DNA from: Geminicoccus sp.
Lineage (GTDB): Bacteria > Pseudomonadota > Alphaproteobacteria > UBA7985
Direction of reading: 5' to 3'
Length of the DNA: 64,000 bases
NCBI GenBank assembly: GCA_002708995.1
Contig: PAPT01000033.1
Location: forward strand, 1 to 64,000
In this document: positions 50,038-59,784 of the stretch, in pieces
Position numbering within the stretch: position 1 is the first letter of the stretch
How the letters are laid out: each line of letters starts with the position of its first letter
The notes under the pieces: generated by a model
What the model saw: only the letters and a program-made list of their open reading frames with translations
Database searches by the model: none
What the model was told of the DNA's origin: nothing
Made by a program: the position numbers and the translations under genes

Positions 50038-51585
50038 GTGTCCAATCGGGTTCTGATAGTCGATTTCGGTTCACAGCTCACACAGCTGATCGCGCGCCGC
50101 GTGCGCGAAGCGGGCTTTTACAGCGAAATCATCCCCTACAACGCCGACGCCGCCCGGTTCGACGACTTCGGCGCAGCGGCCGTGATCCTGAGCGGTGGCC
50201 CAGCCTCCGTGCTCGATGACGAAGCGCCCACGATCCCGGCGAGCCTGCACGCCAGCGACCTGCCCATGCTCGGGATCTGCTACGGGCAGCAGGCGCTGAT
50301 GCACGAAACCGGCGGCACTGTCAGCCGCGGCGAGACCCACGAATTCGGCCGCGCCGACGTGCGCGTGACCGAGGACTGCGCCCTGTTCCACGGGCTGTGG
50401 GAGAAGGGCGGCGACTACCCGGTCTGGATGTCCCACGGCGACAAGGTCACGGCGCTGGCCCCCAGCTGGCGCGTGGTCGCAGCCTCCGAAGGCGCGCCTT
50501 TCGCGGTGGTTGAAAACCCCGGACAGCGGCGCTTCGCCGTGCAGTTCCACCCGGAGGTTCACCACACCCCGGACGGGGCCGGGCTGATCCGCAATTTCCT
50601 GACCCGGGTTGCGGGGCTGACCCCGGACTGGTCCATGGCCGCTTTCCGCGACGAGGCTATCGCCGCAATCCGGGAGCAGGTCGGCGACAAGCGGGTGATC
50701 TGCGGCCTCTCCGGCGGGGTCGATTCCTCCGTCGCGGCCGTCCTGATCCACGAAGCCATCGGCGACCGCCTCACGTGCATTTTCGTCGATCATGGCCTGC
50801 TGCGGAAGAACGAGGCCGAGGACGTGGTGACGCTGTTCCGCGACACCTACAACATCCCGCTGGTGCACGTGGACGCGAGCGACACCTTTCTAGGCGCGCT
50901 CGACGGGATCAGCGACCCGGAGACCAAGCGCAAGACCATCGGCGGCCTTTTCATCGACGTGTTCGAGGCTGAGGCCAAAAAGATCGAAGGCGCGTCCTTC
51001 CTCGCGCAGGGCACGCTCTACCCCGACGTGATCGAAAGCGTATCGGTGACCGGCGGCCCGTCGGTGACGATCAAATCGCACCACAACGTCGGCGGCCTGC
51101 CCGACCGGATGAACCTCGAACTGGTCGAGCCATTCCGCCTGCTGTTCAAGGACGAGGTGCGGGCGCTGGGGCGGGAGATGGGCATGCCCCACTCGCTGGT
51201 TGGCCGGCACCCCTTCCCAGGCCCCGGGCTCGCGATCCGCATCCCGGGCGCAATTACCGCCGAGCGCGCCGATATCCTGCGTGAGGCCGACGGGATCTAT
51301 ATCGAGGAAATCCGCATGGCGGGGCTGTACGACGAAATCTGGCAGGCCTTTGCCGTGCTGCTGCCGGTTAAGACCGTGGGCGTGATGGGCGATGGCAGGA
51401 CCTACGAGAGCGTTTGCGGCCTGCGCGCGGTTACATCGGTGGATGGCATGACGGCGGACGTCTACCCCTTCGAGCCAGCGTTTCTGGGGCGGGTCGCGAC
51501 GCGGATTGTCAACGAAGTCCGGGGCATCAACCGCGTGGTCTATGACATCACCACCAAGCCACCCGGGACCATCGAGTGGGAGTAG
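50038..51585 (+). CDS. guaA: GMP synthase (glutamine-hydrolysing)
   Basis: 515 residues; amidates XMP to GMP. Class I amidotransferase domain with LGICYGQQ (Cys81) and [11 protein letters not shown]-loop GLSGGVDSS (about 223-231), and C-terminal dimer domain ending IEWE. GTG start. The last 112 codons occur a second time at 54234-54572 in diverged form. Some positions here (ITAERA, EADGIY, IRMAGL) depart from the usual ITREKA, EADAIY and IRKAGL, which the extra copy retains. Confidence 0.98.
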   Translation: MSNRVLIVDFGSQLTQLIARRVREAGFYSEIIPYNADAARFDDFGAAAVILSGGPASVLDDEAPTIPASLHASDLPMLGICYGQQALMHETGGTVSRGETHEFGRADVRVTEDCALFHGLWEKGGDYPVWMSHGDKVTALAPSWRVVAASEGAPFAVVENPGQRRFAVQFHPEVHHTPDGAGLIRNFLTRVAGLTPDWSMAAFRDEAIAAIREQVGDKRVICGLSGGVDSSVAAVLIHEAIGDRLTCIFVDHGLLRKNEAEDVVTLFRDTYNIPLVHVDASDTFLGALDGISDPETKRKTIGGLFIDVFEAEAKKIEGASFLAQGTLYPDVIESVSVTGGPSVTIKSHHNVGGLPDRMNLELVEPFRLLFKDEVRALGREMGMPHSLVGRHPFPGPGLAIRIPGAITAERADILREADGIYIEEIRMAGLYDEIWQAFAVLLPVKTVGVMGDGRTYESVCGLRAVTSVDGMTADVYPFEPAFLGRVATRIVNEVRGINRVVYDITTKPPGTIEWE

Positions 51586-51758
51586 TTCTCATCCGCCAGC
51601 CGAAGACGAGCCCGGGCGCGTGACGGTCATGGGTCTGTGACCCTTGAGTCGACCTGTCCCAAGGCGTCACCAAGTCAGAATGAAATCCTTAGAATTTCGT
51701 ATTTAACGACTAATGAAAGGCTGCTATTGGTCGGTCTTGAACAAGGTTTATTTCAAAG

Positions 51759-52556
51759 ATGGCGCCAAACACATCCTTATCTAAGATGTCCCTGAGCAGC
51801 ATTCGTCACGATTTTCGGCGAAAACGGCAACTCCGCGAATTCGCTGCCCAATCCCATGACAGGGTCTTTGACTGGGAATGGGGCAGAAAGGGCTTCAACA
51901 GAGTAGCGGCCGTAAATTATCTGACATCCATTTCAGGTGGCTTAGACGCAAAATATCTAGAAATTGGTTGTTATGACAATCACCTATTCTTCGCGGTTGC
52001 TTGCTTGAACAAGGTTGGCGTTGATCCCGTCAGCGGCGGCACGCATCGCATGCGGTCCGATGAATTTTTCTCCACCAATGAGGAAATTTTCGATGTGATC
52101 TTCATTGATGGATTACACGAATATGAACAGGTGCATCGTGATGCCGTCCATGCCCTCGATGCCGTGAAGGTCGGGGGCTATGTCGCCTTCCACGACTTCT
52201 TGCCGTCCTCTTGGGTACAGCAACACGTTCCACGCATCAGTGACTCCTGGACGGGTGACTGCTGGAAACTGGCCAGCCAACTTGTAGACGCCAAGGGCGT
52301 TGAATTTGTCATCCTCGACATCGATCACGGTGTTGGTTTGATGAAAAAACTGTCTGAAGATTGGCACATTCCGCCCGTGACGGAAGACCTGAAGACAGCC
52401 GGCTTTGAGCGTTTTGTCTCCCTGGTGGACAGCCTCCCCGTTCTCCCTTTTGCCGAGGGCATGAAGAAGGTCGTTGACGCTAAGCATGGGACGATCAGAG
52501 GCGCGGCTCGTCGTCTCAAGGCAAAGGATCAGAGCCCTCATTCGTCATCAATTTGA
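51759..52556 (+). CDS. Class I SAM-dependent methyltransferase-like protein
   Basis: 265 residues. The SAM-binding region KYLEIGCYDNHLFFAV with NKVGVDPVSG, and the FDVIFIDGLHEYEQVHRDAVHALDAVKVGGYVAFHDFLP segment, fit the methyltransferase family 24 type often found in polysaccharide clusters. Acceptor unknown. Lower GC than its neighbours. The start at 51759 has a weak ribosome site; inner ATG codons are possible. Lies 173 bases after guaA. Confidence 0.8.
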   Translation: MAPNTSLSKMSLSSIRHDFRRKRQLREFAAQSHDRVFDWEWGRKGFNRVAAVNYLTSISGGLDAKYLEIGCYDNHLFFAVACLNKVGVDPVSGGTHRMRSDEFFSTNEEIFDVIFIDGLHEYEQVHRDAVHALDAVKVGGYVAFHDFLPSSWVQQHVPRISDSWTGDCWKLASQLVDAKGVEFVILDIDHGVGLMKKLSEDWHIPPVTEDLKTAGFERFVSLVDSLPVLPFAEGMKKVVDAKHGTIRGAARRLKAKDQSPHSSSI

Positions 52557-52626
52557 ACGGGGTTGTTTGCGGGACTGACCGAGCATAGGCCGCTCGCGAG
52601 TACCGGGGCCAAGGAAAATATAGACG

Positions 52627-53298
52627 ATGCATGATACCGCGATGATGTATGGCGAGCATTTCTTCTCGACGTACTTGAGCGACGCAAGTGGGCTAAAAAT
52701 TGCTGACGTCGGCGCCCAGGACGTTAATGGAAGCTTGAGATCAGTTGCGCCCATCAACAATGAATATATTGGTGTGGATTTCGTCGAGGGCAAAGGCGTC
52801 GACATCGTGTTGACGGACCCTTACTCCTTGCCCTTTGAAGACTCTTCAATCGATGTTGTCGTAAGCTCTTCTTGTTACGAGCATTCGGAGTTCTTCTGGC
52901 TCACTTTTAATGAAGCTCTGAGAGTACTGAAGCCAACGGGCTTGCTGTATATTAACGCTCCATCAAACGGCTCGTACCACAGATATCCGGTGGATTGCTG
53001 GAGGTTCTATCCAGATAGTGGCGTTGCCCTTCAAAACTGGGGCAATAGAAGCGGATACGAATGCGCGCTCTTGGAGTCCTTCATTGGCCTACGCCAAAAT
53101 GATGTGTGGAATGATTTTGTTGGTGTCTTCGTTAAAGACAAAAGTCACGCCGGGACCTTTCCGGCAAGAATTCAAGATCGAACGAACGCGTTTATGAATG
53201 GTCGGCTTCTTGATAGTGACGATATTTTCAACCACCACTCCTATAAACGCCCGAAAAAACCAAACAAATTGAGACGCTGGTTTAAAAAGTTCTCTTGA
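52627..53298 (+). CDS. Class I SAM-dependent methyltransferase
   Basis: 223 residues. LKIADVGAQDVNGSLR (motif I), YIGVDFVEGKGVDIVLTDPYSLPFEDSSIDVVVSSSCYEHS (acidic loop and motif II/IV) and EALRVLKPTGLLYINAPSNG match the Methyltransf_11 type. The basic end PKKPNKLRRWFKKFS could bind membrane or nucleic acid. Noticeably lower GC. Follows the previous methyltransferase by 70 bases, probably the same transcript. Confidence 0.85.
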   Translation: MHDTAMMYGEHFFSTYLSDASGLKIADVGAQDVNGSLRSVAPINNEYIGVDFVEGKGVDIVLTDPYSLPFEDSSIDVVVSSSCYEHSEFFWLTFNEALRVLKPTGLLYINAPSNGSYHRYPVDCWRFYPDSGVALQNWGNRSGYECALLESFIGLRQNDVWNDFVGVFVKDKSHAGTFPARIQDRTNAFMNGRLLDSDDIFNHHSYKRPKKPNKLRRWFKKFS

Positions 53299-53426
53299 TC
53301 GACCCAAGACGGCAGCCGTGACGATCCAAAGACCCCATCATTCGTCGTTGGCCATAGCCCCTTCGGTGCCCTAGAACGGTCCGAGAGGCCCGCGGCCACA
53401 ACAAGAGCACCACCGACGGACCGGCT

Positions 53427-54233
53427 TCAGAACCCAACAGCACCTTCGTAGCGATCATCGGGAATGTAGTCTGAGAAGCGCATGGTCGAGCCTTCGAAGT
53501 AAAGCGTTACATCCCCGGTCGGGCCGTGCCGGTTCTTGGAGATTATCACCGACGCCTGATTGTGGATGCGCTCCATATGCTGCTGCCAGGCGTCCATCTG
53601 CGCGGCGAAGGAGCCCTCGTCTTCCTCGCCCTTATTGATCGGCATCTTGTTCTGCTCGTAATAGGCCTCGCGATAGATGAACATCACCACGTCGGCATCC
53701 TGCTCGATCGAGCCGGATTCACGCAGGTCAGCGAGCTGGGGGCGCTTGTCGTCCCGGTTTTCGACCTGACGCGAGAGCTGTGACAGCGCGATCACCGGCA
53801 CATCAAGCTCCTTGGCAAGGCCCTTAAGCCCCCTTGTGATCTCGGAGATTTCCTGCACCCGGTTTTCTGAGCCGCCGATCTTGCCCTGCATGAGTTGCAG
53901 GTAGTCGACAACGATCAGGTCCAGCCCGCCATATTGCCGATTGAGCCGCCGGGCGCAGGTGCGCAGCGAAGAAACGGGCAAAGCCGGGGTATCGTCGATG
54001 AAGAAGTCGATGGTCTCCAAGTCGCGCGCAATGTTGTAGATCTGGCTGAACTAATCGGTGTTGATCTCACCCTTGCGGATGATCTCCGAACTGATCCCCG
54101 ATTGCTCTGACAGCATCCGCGTGACCAGCTGTTCCGAGGCCATCTCAAGCGAGAAAAAGGCGATCTTACCGCCGGCTTTCTTGGCTGCATTGAAGGCCAT
54201 ATTGGTGACCAAGGCCGTCTTGCCCATGGCCGG
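53427..54233 (-). pseudogene. dnaB: DnaB replicative helicase, 5'-truncated with internal stop
   Basis: The frame opens at [17 protein letters not shown], in the middle of the Walker A motif, and reads [16 protein letters not shown], then GEINTD followed by TAG (54053-54051), then [12 protein letters not shown] and the rest of the RecA-like domain ([37 protein letters not shown]) to the natural end. Everything upstream of the P-loop is missing: the sequence turns into a guaA fragment on the opposite strand. So it is a dead copy, presumably beside an intact dnaB elsewhere. Confidence 0.92.
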
Positions 54234-54572
54234 GGCTACATCACGCGGGAAAAGGCCGACATCCTGCGCGAAGCCGACGCGATCTATATCGAGGAAATCC
54301 GCAAGGCGGGGCTCTACGACGAGATCTGGCAGGCCTTCGCCGTCCTGCTGCCGGTGAAGACCGTCGGCGTCATGGGCGATGGGCGAACCTATGAGAGCGT
54401 TTGCGGCCTGCGGGCGGTGACATCGGTCGATGGCATGACGGCGGACGTCTACCCCTTCGAACCGGCCTCTCTGGGTCGCGTCGCAACGCGGATCGTCAAC
54501 GAAGTCCGGGGCATCAACCGCGTGGTCTACGACATCACGACCAAACCTCCCGGCACCATCGAGTGGGAGTAG
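54234..54572 (+). pseudogene. guaA: Duplicate 3' fragment of guaA
   Basis: 112 codons plus stop equal to the end of GMP synthase, from [15 protein letters not shown] to KPPGTIEWE. Over the last 105 residues I count three differences from the intact copy at 50038, while many third codon positions differ, so the copy is old or came from a relative. No start or upstream domain. It begins exactly where the dnaB fragment (opposite strand) ends. Confidence 0.93.
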
Positions 54573-54581
54573 TCCCGACGC

Positions 54582-56012
54582 TTACCCTGGCTGCTGGTAG
54601 GGAACGGACCCGATCACCGAGAGATGATATGTAAATTCGTTGATCAGGTGACTGCCGTCCAAGGCTTCCAGCGGGTGCCTTTCGAAAATGTAGCGAGAAT
54701 CGACAACGCGGTAGGCGCCGACCTTTTTCGCCAGCCTCAGCACCTCGGTGTTGAACCCCTGATCTCCGAAAACCAGGATGGTCTGGACCTTCTTGATCTC
54801 ACGATGCGTGTGCTTTTGCCCAACACGTCTGATCAATCCGAGGAGGGAAGCAAAGGACCCGACCCTGATCAACTCCAGAAAATTGCGCCTTTCGTGGATC
54901 GACACACTCTGGGTGTCATCCAGATGTTCAAAGACAGATTGATCTTTACTCTGGATGACGGAAATCTTGTTTCCATACTTTTTTGACAGATGGACCCGGG
55001 ACTGATGATCCTGAGCAAAGGTCAGCATGCGATCGAGCTTGAAATAGCTGGTTTCAAAGTTTTCAAAATCGACGAAACGACGTTCAAGATCATCAATCAA
55101 ATCGGTGAAAAACGCATCGACTTCGTCGTCGCTATCGCAATCATCAACGATATAGCCCTCCGTCGGCGAGCTACAGAGTTGCTGTCCCATTTCACAGATT
55201 GAACGCGCCAGTTCCGCTGAGACCTTCTTCTGATTGTTCTGCAGATAGCTCTTCTGGATGATCACGATCCCGGTCAGGGGTTCCATGTTCAGGACCCGGG
55301 GTCGAGCGGGGTTTTTGGCCACGTTCCGAAAGTAAAAGTTATTGGCGTCCTCACCGCCCCATACGTTGATCACGTTCCATGGGACCTCGATGAGGGCTTG
55401 TTTCAGGATGCCCACGTCAACCGGGTCAGCATGATCAAGGCCGATGTAGTGTGTGTAGGCTGAACATTGGGACGGAATGCCGTCGATGAATTTCGAGATG
55501 ACCCCGCCGTTCAGCTTTGACAGCTGGCAGACGGTTACATTGCCACAGATGTAGGACAGAACAATCGAGGTGATGACGGGGAGGATCGTGTTGCTGCTGC
55601 CCACAACCAGAATGAGACCCTTGGGCACGACCAAATACGAGTACGACTGATCAACCTCGACAAGGTCTTGAAACTGACCCTCATGGAACGAGTTTCCCAG
55701 TCCGTTGCTGGGGTTAAAGAACATCAGATCGAGGGTCTTTAGCGAAAATATTTCGCTCAGCAAATCCAGCTCGATCTTGATCGACTCTTCAGGGAAGCCG
55801 ATGCCGATCATATCGTCGTACAATGACTGAATGAGCCGCTGTCCGTCCTCAGATTTGAGGAACGGGTGCACCGATTTAATTTCAGTCAGCCGCGCCTCGA
55901 AATCCTGGCTAGACAAGTCCAACTTTTGATTTTCAAGTTCATCTATCCAGTTGAATCTGTTGCGAATGTCGATGGGTTCTTCTTGCTTGCGCCCTTTGAA
56001 GAAACCAATCAT
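54582..56012 (-). CDS. Acyl-CoA/acyl-protein reductase, LuxC family
   Basis: 476 residues similar to LuxC, which reduces a fatty acyl group passed on as a thioester to the aldehyde with NADPH. Visible: ILVVGSSNTILPVI (nucleotide-site glycine/Ser region), NVINVWGGEDANNF, and the probable nucleophile Cys280 in GQQLCSSPTEGYIV, then LELIRVGSFASLLGLI. Its ATG overlaps the stop of the LuxE-like gene (ATGA). GC lower than the core genome. No luciferase (luxAB) or luxD genes; product more likely an aldehyde or alcohol for lipid or glycan use. Confidence 0.8.
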   Translation of the reverse strand: MIGFFKGRKQEEPIDIRNRFNWIDELENQKLDLSSQDFEARLTEIKSVHPFLKSEDGQRLIQSLYDDMIGIGFPEESIKIELDLLSEIFSLKTLDLMFFNPSNGLGNSFHEGQFQDLVEVDQSYSYLVVPKGLILVVGSSNTILPVITSIVLSYICGNVTVCQLSKLNGGVISKFIDGIPSQCSAYTHYIGLDHADPVDVGILKQALIEVPWNVINVWGGEDANNFYFRNVAKNPARPRVLNMEPLTGIVIIQKSYLQNNQKKVSAELARSICEMGQQLCSSPTEGYIVDDCDSDDEVDAFFTDLIDDLERRFVDFENFETSYFKLDRMLTFAQDHQSRVHLSKKYGNKISVIQSKDQSVFEHLDDTQSVSIHERRNFLELIRVGSFASLLGLIRRVGQKHTHREIKKVQTILVFGDQGFNTEVLRLAKKVGAYRVVDSRYIFERHPLEALDGSHLINEFTYHLSVIGSVPYQQPG

Positions 56013-57343
56013 CCGCAGCCTTCCCGAATTTTGAACCCTTCATTTTGCTCGGCTCGACGAGAGTAGATGAACCCGGGCTGAGCGACATTCCGATCCCCCA
56101 GAGCCGTGGTGATGGTGCCCTTCGCCTCGCTCGCCAGCACAAAATCCCCGGGAACGATGGCCTCGACGTAGTCCAGCGTCATTAGGTTCACGTAAAAGAG
56201 CAGGTATTCCTTACCCGGCTCCGGGTTTTCGACAGGGGTCAGATCGTTGGGTGAATTCAGCAGAGCGACGTAGGTCAGCGGGTGGGGGTATTTCACCCAA
56301 GGCTCGTCGGAAAACGGGCTGGTGGGGACGCCAATGAAAACGTTGATAGACTCGGTCAGCCCTAGCATGTCGATCACTGGCGCCGGATCGCCGTTCCGGT
56401 TATCGCCGGCGATGATGTTTTCCCCCGTCGCCTGCACGACCTGGCTCAGCGACGTGATTTCTTCCGGGAGCCGCTTCAGGCCGCCGCCAATCATGAGGAC
56501 GCCATCCTTGCCAAGATAGACTGGCGGGGCATTTAGCATGAGCTTCATGGCGAATTTTCTCAGGCCGACCGGCTCCATGAACATTTTGTAGAGGCCGACA
56601 CCACTGGCGATGAAATATTTCGTGTCGGACGGGCTGCTGAAGAACTTCCGCATTTCGCCGATGTCGGGCCCGATCCTCTGCCAGATGGTGGTGTCCGCGG
56701 GCCCGGAATTCACCTTCGCACCGAAGCTCACATCGAGCCCCCTGTGCCGGAGGAAATCCGATCCGATCGCGGCAAAGGCCAGAAAGTCGGTCATTTCTGG
56801 CGCCATGTGAAACAGGCACTCGCCGTGATCGATTTTCTTTCCGATCGACCAGTCGATGAGGTTGCCGTTGGTCAGCCTTGACAGGCTGAGCGTCAAGTTG
56901 GACCTGAAGACGTCGACAGGCCCGGTTGTGCCGACGGTCGTGCCGCTGGATTTGAAGAACATGCCCGAATCGCTGCCAACAGCGTGCTTTACCAGGCGAT
57001 CTTTCTGGCCGTCGCCGCGCAGGTCGTCCGAGTGAGTGCGGAGCTTGATGAGATCATGCAGCTGTAGGTCGCTCTTCAGCTCGCCCTTTTTGTTCTTCGC
57101 AATGCCGCGGTTGTAGAAGAGGTTTTTGTAATAATTGTTGTTGTCGTTTCGAATGAAATATTCGAGGTAGGGGTAGAGCAGTCTTTGTTGAAGCTTGGTT
57201 GTATCTTCAAAGGAATATGTTTCGAGAATATTGCCAGAGGAAAGAACGTCACTCAGCTCCTGATAATAGGGGTCAGTTGACGTTGGACTATTTTCGATCC
57301 TGAGATCGGATTCGATTCCATATCCTGAGAAAGGTCCAGCCAT
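56009..57343 (-). CDS. Acyl-protein synthetase, LuxE family
   Basis: 444 residues from the ATG at 57343, chosen because ggaggt precedes it; a TTG seven codons upstream is less likely. LuxE activates a fatty acid with ATP and takes it up as a thioester for LuxC. The AMP-forming motif FFKSSGTTVGTTGP (about residues 130-143) is the key evidence, with DWSIGKKIDHGECLFHMAPE, YFIASGVGLYKMF and LTESINVFIG as adenylate-site segments. First gene of the luxE-luxC pair. Confidence 0.82.
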   Translation of the reverse strand: MAGPFSGYGIESDLRIENSPTSTDPYYQELSDVLSSGNILETYSFEDTTKLQQRLLYPYLEYFIRNDNNNYYKNLFYNRGIAKNKKGELKSDLQLHDLIKLRTHSDDLRGDGQKDRLVKHAVGSDSGMFFKSSGTTVGTTGPVDVFRSNLTLSLSRLTNGNLIDWSIGKKIDHGECLFHMAPEMTDFLAFAAIGSDFLRHRGLDVSFGAKVNSGPADTTIWQRIGPDIGEMRKFFSSPSDTKYFIASGVGLYKMFMEPVGLRKFAMKLMLNAPPVYLGKDGVLMIGGGLKRLPEEITSLSQVVQATGENIIAGDNRNGDPAPVIDMLGLTESINVFIGVPTSPFSDEPWVKYPHPLTYVALLNSPNDLTPVENPEPGKEYLLFYVNLMTLDYVEAIVPGDFVLASEAKGTITTALGDRNVAQPGFIYSRRAEQNEGFKIREGCG

Positions 57344-57465
57344 AACTACCTCCACTTTTCCCAATGAGCCCTCTGATAACCTGCGGTAAAATCTAACCAG
57401 CAGTGCAGCATTTTAAAGTCTTTTTTGGACCGGCCCGCTGCACCGCCCCTTCTCTGAGCCTGCGA

Positions 57466-59139
57466 TCAAAGACGCCCGTCGTGGGTCACCCGACCATCGC
57501 AGACCGTGACCACCGCACGGGTCGCGCGCAGGGTCGCTTCGTCGGCGGTTTCCAGATTTTCCGACAGGCACACCAGATCCGCCAGCATGCCGGCCTTGAT
57601 CTGCCCCTTCTCCGCTTCTGCAAACTCGGTATAGGCGCCGTCGCGGGTGTAGGCTGCGACGGTGTCGTGCAGGCTCTGCCGCTGGTCCTGCCACCGGTCA
57701 TCGGGGCGGGTTGGAAACATGGCGGCGGCGAAGGTCATCATCGGGTCGACCGGCACGATCGGCCAGTCGGTGCTGAAAGCGAGCGTTGCCCCGGACTCGC
57801 GCAGGGTCTGCCACGGGTAGGCGTTGCGCACCTGCCGGTCGCTGAAGATCACCCCCGGCGGCATGGGTGGGAACAGCCCGCCCCGCGGCGCGTGCAGCGG
57901 CTGCATCGACGCCACCACGCCCAGCGCGGCAAAGCGGGGAATATCAGCGTCGGTGATGGTCTCGATGTGTTCGATCCGATGGCGGCTGTCGCGGCGGCCG
58001 TTGGCGTTGATCACGGCCTCGTAGCCATCGAGGGTCCGCCGCACCGCGCCGTCACCGCAGCAGTGCACGCTGATCTGCAGTCCCAGAGAGTCGGCGAGGA
58101 TCGCGGCCTCGTTGAAGGCTTCGGGGGTGAACACCGGCTCCCCGTGGGTGTCGGGCCGGTCGGGATAGGGCTCGACCATCAGTGCAGTGTAGCTGTCGAT
58201 CACCCCGTCCATGAACATCTTCATCCGGCCGGAATAGAGCATGGCCGAGGTATAGCGCTCGCGCATCAGCAAGGCTTCGTCGAGCTTGGAAAGCGGGTGG
58301 GTGTTACGCAGGTGGCAGGGGATCTGCACCCGGCACAGCAGGTCGCCTTCCTGCTCCAGCTCGTGCAGCAGCTCCATCTGGTACAGGTTGCCGTCCATGT
58401 TGTGTATGCTGGTCAGCCCGTGGCCGGCGCAGTGGCGCAGCCCTTCTCGCAATGCCTGCTTATCGCGCTCGCGTTCCGGCGGGGTCGCGGGCGGCTGCGG
58501 GTCGTCGCCAGTGATGTAGCCGAGGAAGTCGCGGCCACCGTGGGCCGTATGCCGGACAACGGGGCTGAAGGCACTGGTTTCGAGCAGCAGGCCGGTCGCC
58601 AGGCCGTCTGCGCCCATGACGATTTCCGCGCCGGGATCGGTTTCTCCCCCGTGAAGGATGCCGCCCAGTTCGAGCGCTGCGGTGTTGGCCCAGACCGTGT
58701 GGTGATCCGCCGCCATCATCGCGAACGGGCGATCTGGCATGATCCGGTCGAGCGCGTGCCGGTCGGCGCTCTGCCCCGTACCGAGAATGTTGTAGTTGGC
58801 GCAGACGGCGTAGAGCAGCGGGTCGTCTGGCTTGCGCTGGCTTTCTGCACGAACGGCAGTGGTGAAGGCAGCCTCGCCCTCGATCTCCGCAAGGTTCAGA
58901 CAGTCCAGCTCTCCGGAACCGCCGAACAGGTGCACGTGGCTGTCGATCAGGCCGGGCAGGACGGTCTTGCCACCGGCGTCGATGATCTCCGTCGTAGGAC
59001 CCCGAAACCCGTCCGGGTCGAAATCGCCGGCGGCAAGGATGCGGTTGCCCGCCACCGCAATGGTGGTCGCCGTGGGGACCGCCGGGTCCATGGTCAGTGC
59101 CCGGGCGTTGATGATCAGGATACCTGCGGTCTGGGCCAT
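57466..59139 (-). CDS. Metal-dependent amidohydrolase (YtcJ-like)
   Basis: 557 residues from MAQTAG; frames extend upstream but similarity starts here. Metal ligands of the amidohydrolase family 3: DSHVHL (HxH), LQISVHCCGDGAVRRTLDGYE, SRHRIEHIE (His) and FSTDWPIVPVDP (Asp). YtcJ relatives act on formyl, acyl or ring amides; substrate unknown. Soluble, no signal peptide. Divergent from the ridA-DUF1028 genes, which suggests a shared amide/amine catabolic region. Confidence 0.88.
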   Translation of the reverse strand: MAQTAGILIINARALTMDPAVPTATTIAVAGNRILAAGDFDPDGFRGPTTEIIDAGGKTVLPGLIDSHVHLFGGSGELDCLNLAEIEGEAAFTTAVRAESQRKPDDPLLYAVCANYNILGTGQSADRHALDRIMPDRPFAMMAADHHTVWANTAALELGGILHGGETDPGAEIVMGADGLATGLLLETSAFSPVVRHTAHGGRDFLGYITGDDPQPPATPPERERDKQALREGLRHCAGHGLTSIHNMDGNLYQMELLHELEQEGDLLCRVQIPCHLRNTHPLSKLDEALLMRERYTSAMLYSGRMKMFMDGVIDSYTALMVEPYPDRPDTHGEPVFTPEAFNEAAILADSLGLQISVHCCGDGAVRRTLDGYEAVINANGRRDSRHRIEHIETITDADIPRFAALGVVASMQPLHAPRGGLFPPMPPGVIFSDRQVRNAYPWQTLRESGATLAFSTDWPIVPVDPMMTFAAAMFPTRPDDRWQDQRQSLHDTVAAYTRDGAYTEFAEAEKGQIKAGMLADLVCLSENLETADEATLRATRAVVTVCDGRVTHDGRL

Positions 59140-59358
59140 GCTGCGTGTCTCGTCTTTGCCGCCGGGGGGAGGGGTCGTCGTTGATGACAATGAGATCATA
59201 GAACGCAGCACCGCGACATTCGAATTCTCCGGGTTTGCCACGCCTTGTGCTTAGGGAAAATCTAATCAATGCTGTCCCGGTGATTTCTTTATCCGGGGCA
59301 GGACTTACGCCCTACTTGGGTTCATCCGATCAATACCCCGGCGGCAGGGAGGCGTTCC

Positions 59359-59784
59359 GTGGCCTACACTCACACCCGCATTCGTCGTTTCAACACAAAA
59401 GAGACCTACCCCGAGCAGAACCTCGACAACGACCTGTGTCAGGCCGTGGTCGTGGAGCCGGGCGGACGCACGGTCTATCTGCGCGGCCAGTGCCCGCAGA
59501 ACCTCGACGACGCAAAGAATATCGACAGCCACGATCCGGTCGAGCAGACCCACCGGGTGATGCAGAACATCCGGCAGTTGATCGAAGAAGCCGGGGGCGA
59601 CATGAGCCATCTGGTCAAGGTCGTGGTCTACATCACCGACATCCGCCACCGCGAGGCGGTCTACCGCACCATGGGCGAATACATCAAAGGCGTGTACCCG
59701 GTGTCGACCGGGCTGGTGGTGCAGGCGCTGGCGCGGCCCGAGTGGCTGGTGGAGATCGACGGGACCGCGGTGATCCCAGCATGA
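59359..59784 (+). CDS. RidA family protein
   Basis: 141 residues. TVYLRGQCPQNLD, HRVMQNIRQLIEEAGGDMSHLVKVVVYITDIRHREAVYRTMGEYI and the end PEWLVEIDGTAV show the RidA trimer fold. The usual catalytic Arg after the EIDxTAV strand is not present (VIPA follows), so it belongs to a non-archetypal Rid group. Such members often sit in catabolic operons. GTG start. Overlaps the DUF1028 gene by four bases (ATGA). Confidence 0.88.
   Translation: MAYTHTRIRRFNTKETYPEQNLDNDLCQAVVVEPGGRTVYLRGQCPQNLDDAKNIDSHDPVEQTHRVMQNIRQLIEEAGGDMSHLVKVVVYITDIRHREAVYRTMGEYIKGVYPVSTGLVVQALARPEWLVEIDGTAVIPA

Noticed and set aside
54582-57343. Bioluminescence operon
   Set aside because: No luxA, luxB, luxD or luxG homologue nearby; only the fatty acid reductase parts are present.
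57403-59184. 593-codon frame opposite the amidohydrolase
   Set aside because: No known motif, whereas the minus strand has all metal ligands of an amidohydrolase.
59235-59780. N-terminal extension of the DUF1028 frame
   Set aside because: It runs in another frame through ridA; the ATG at 59781 overlaps the ridA stop and starts the conserved domain.
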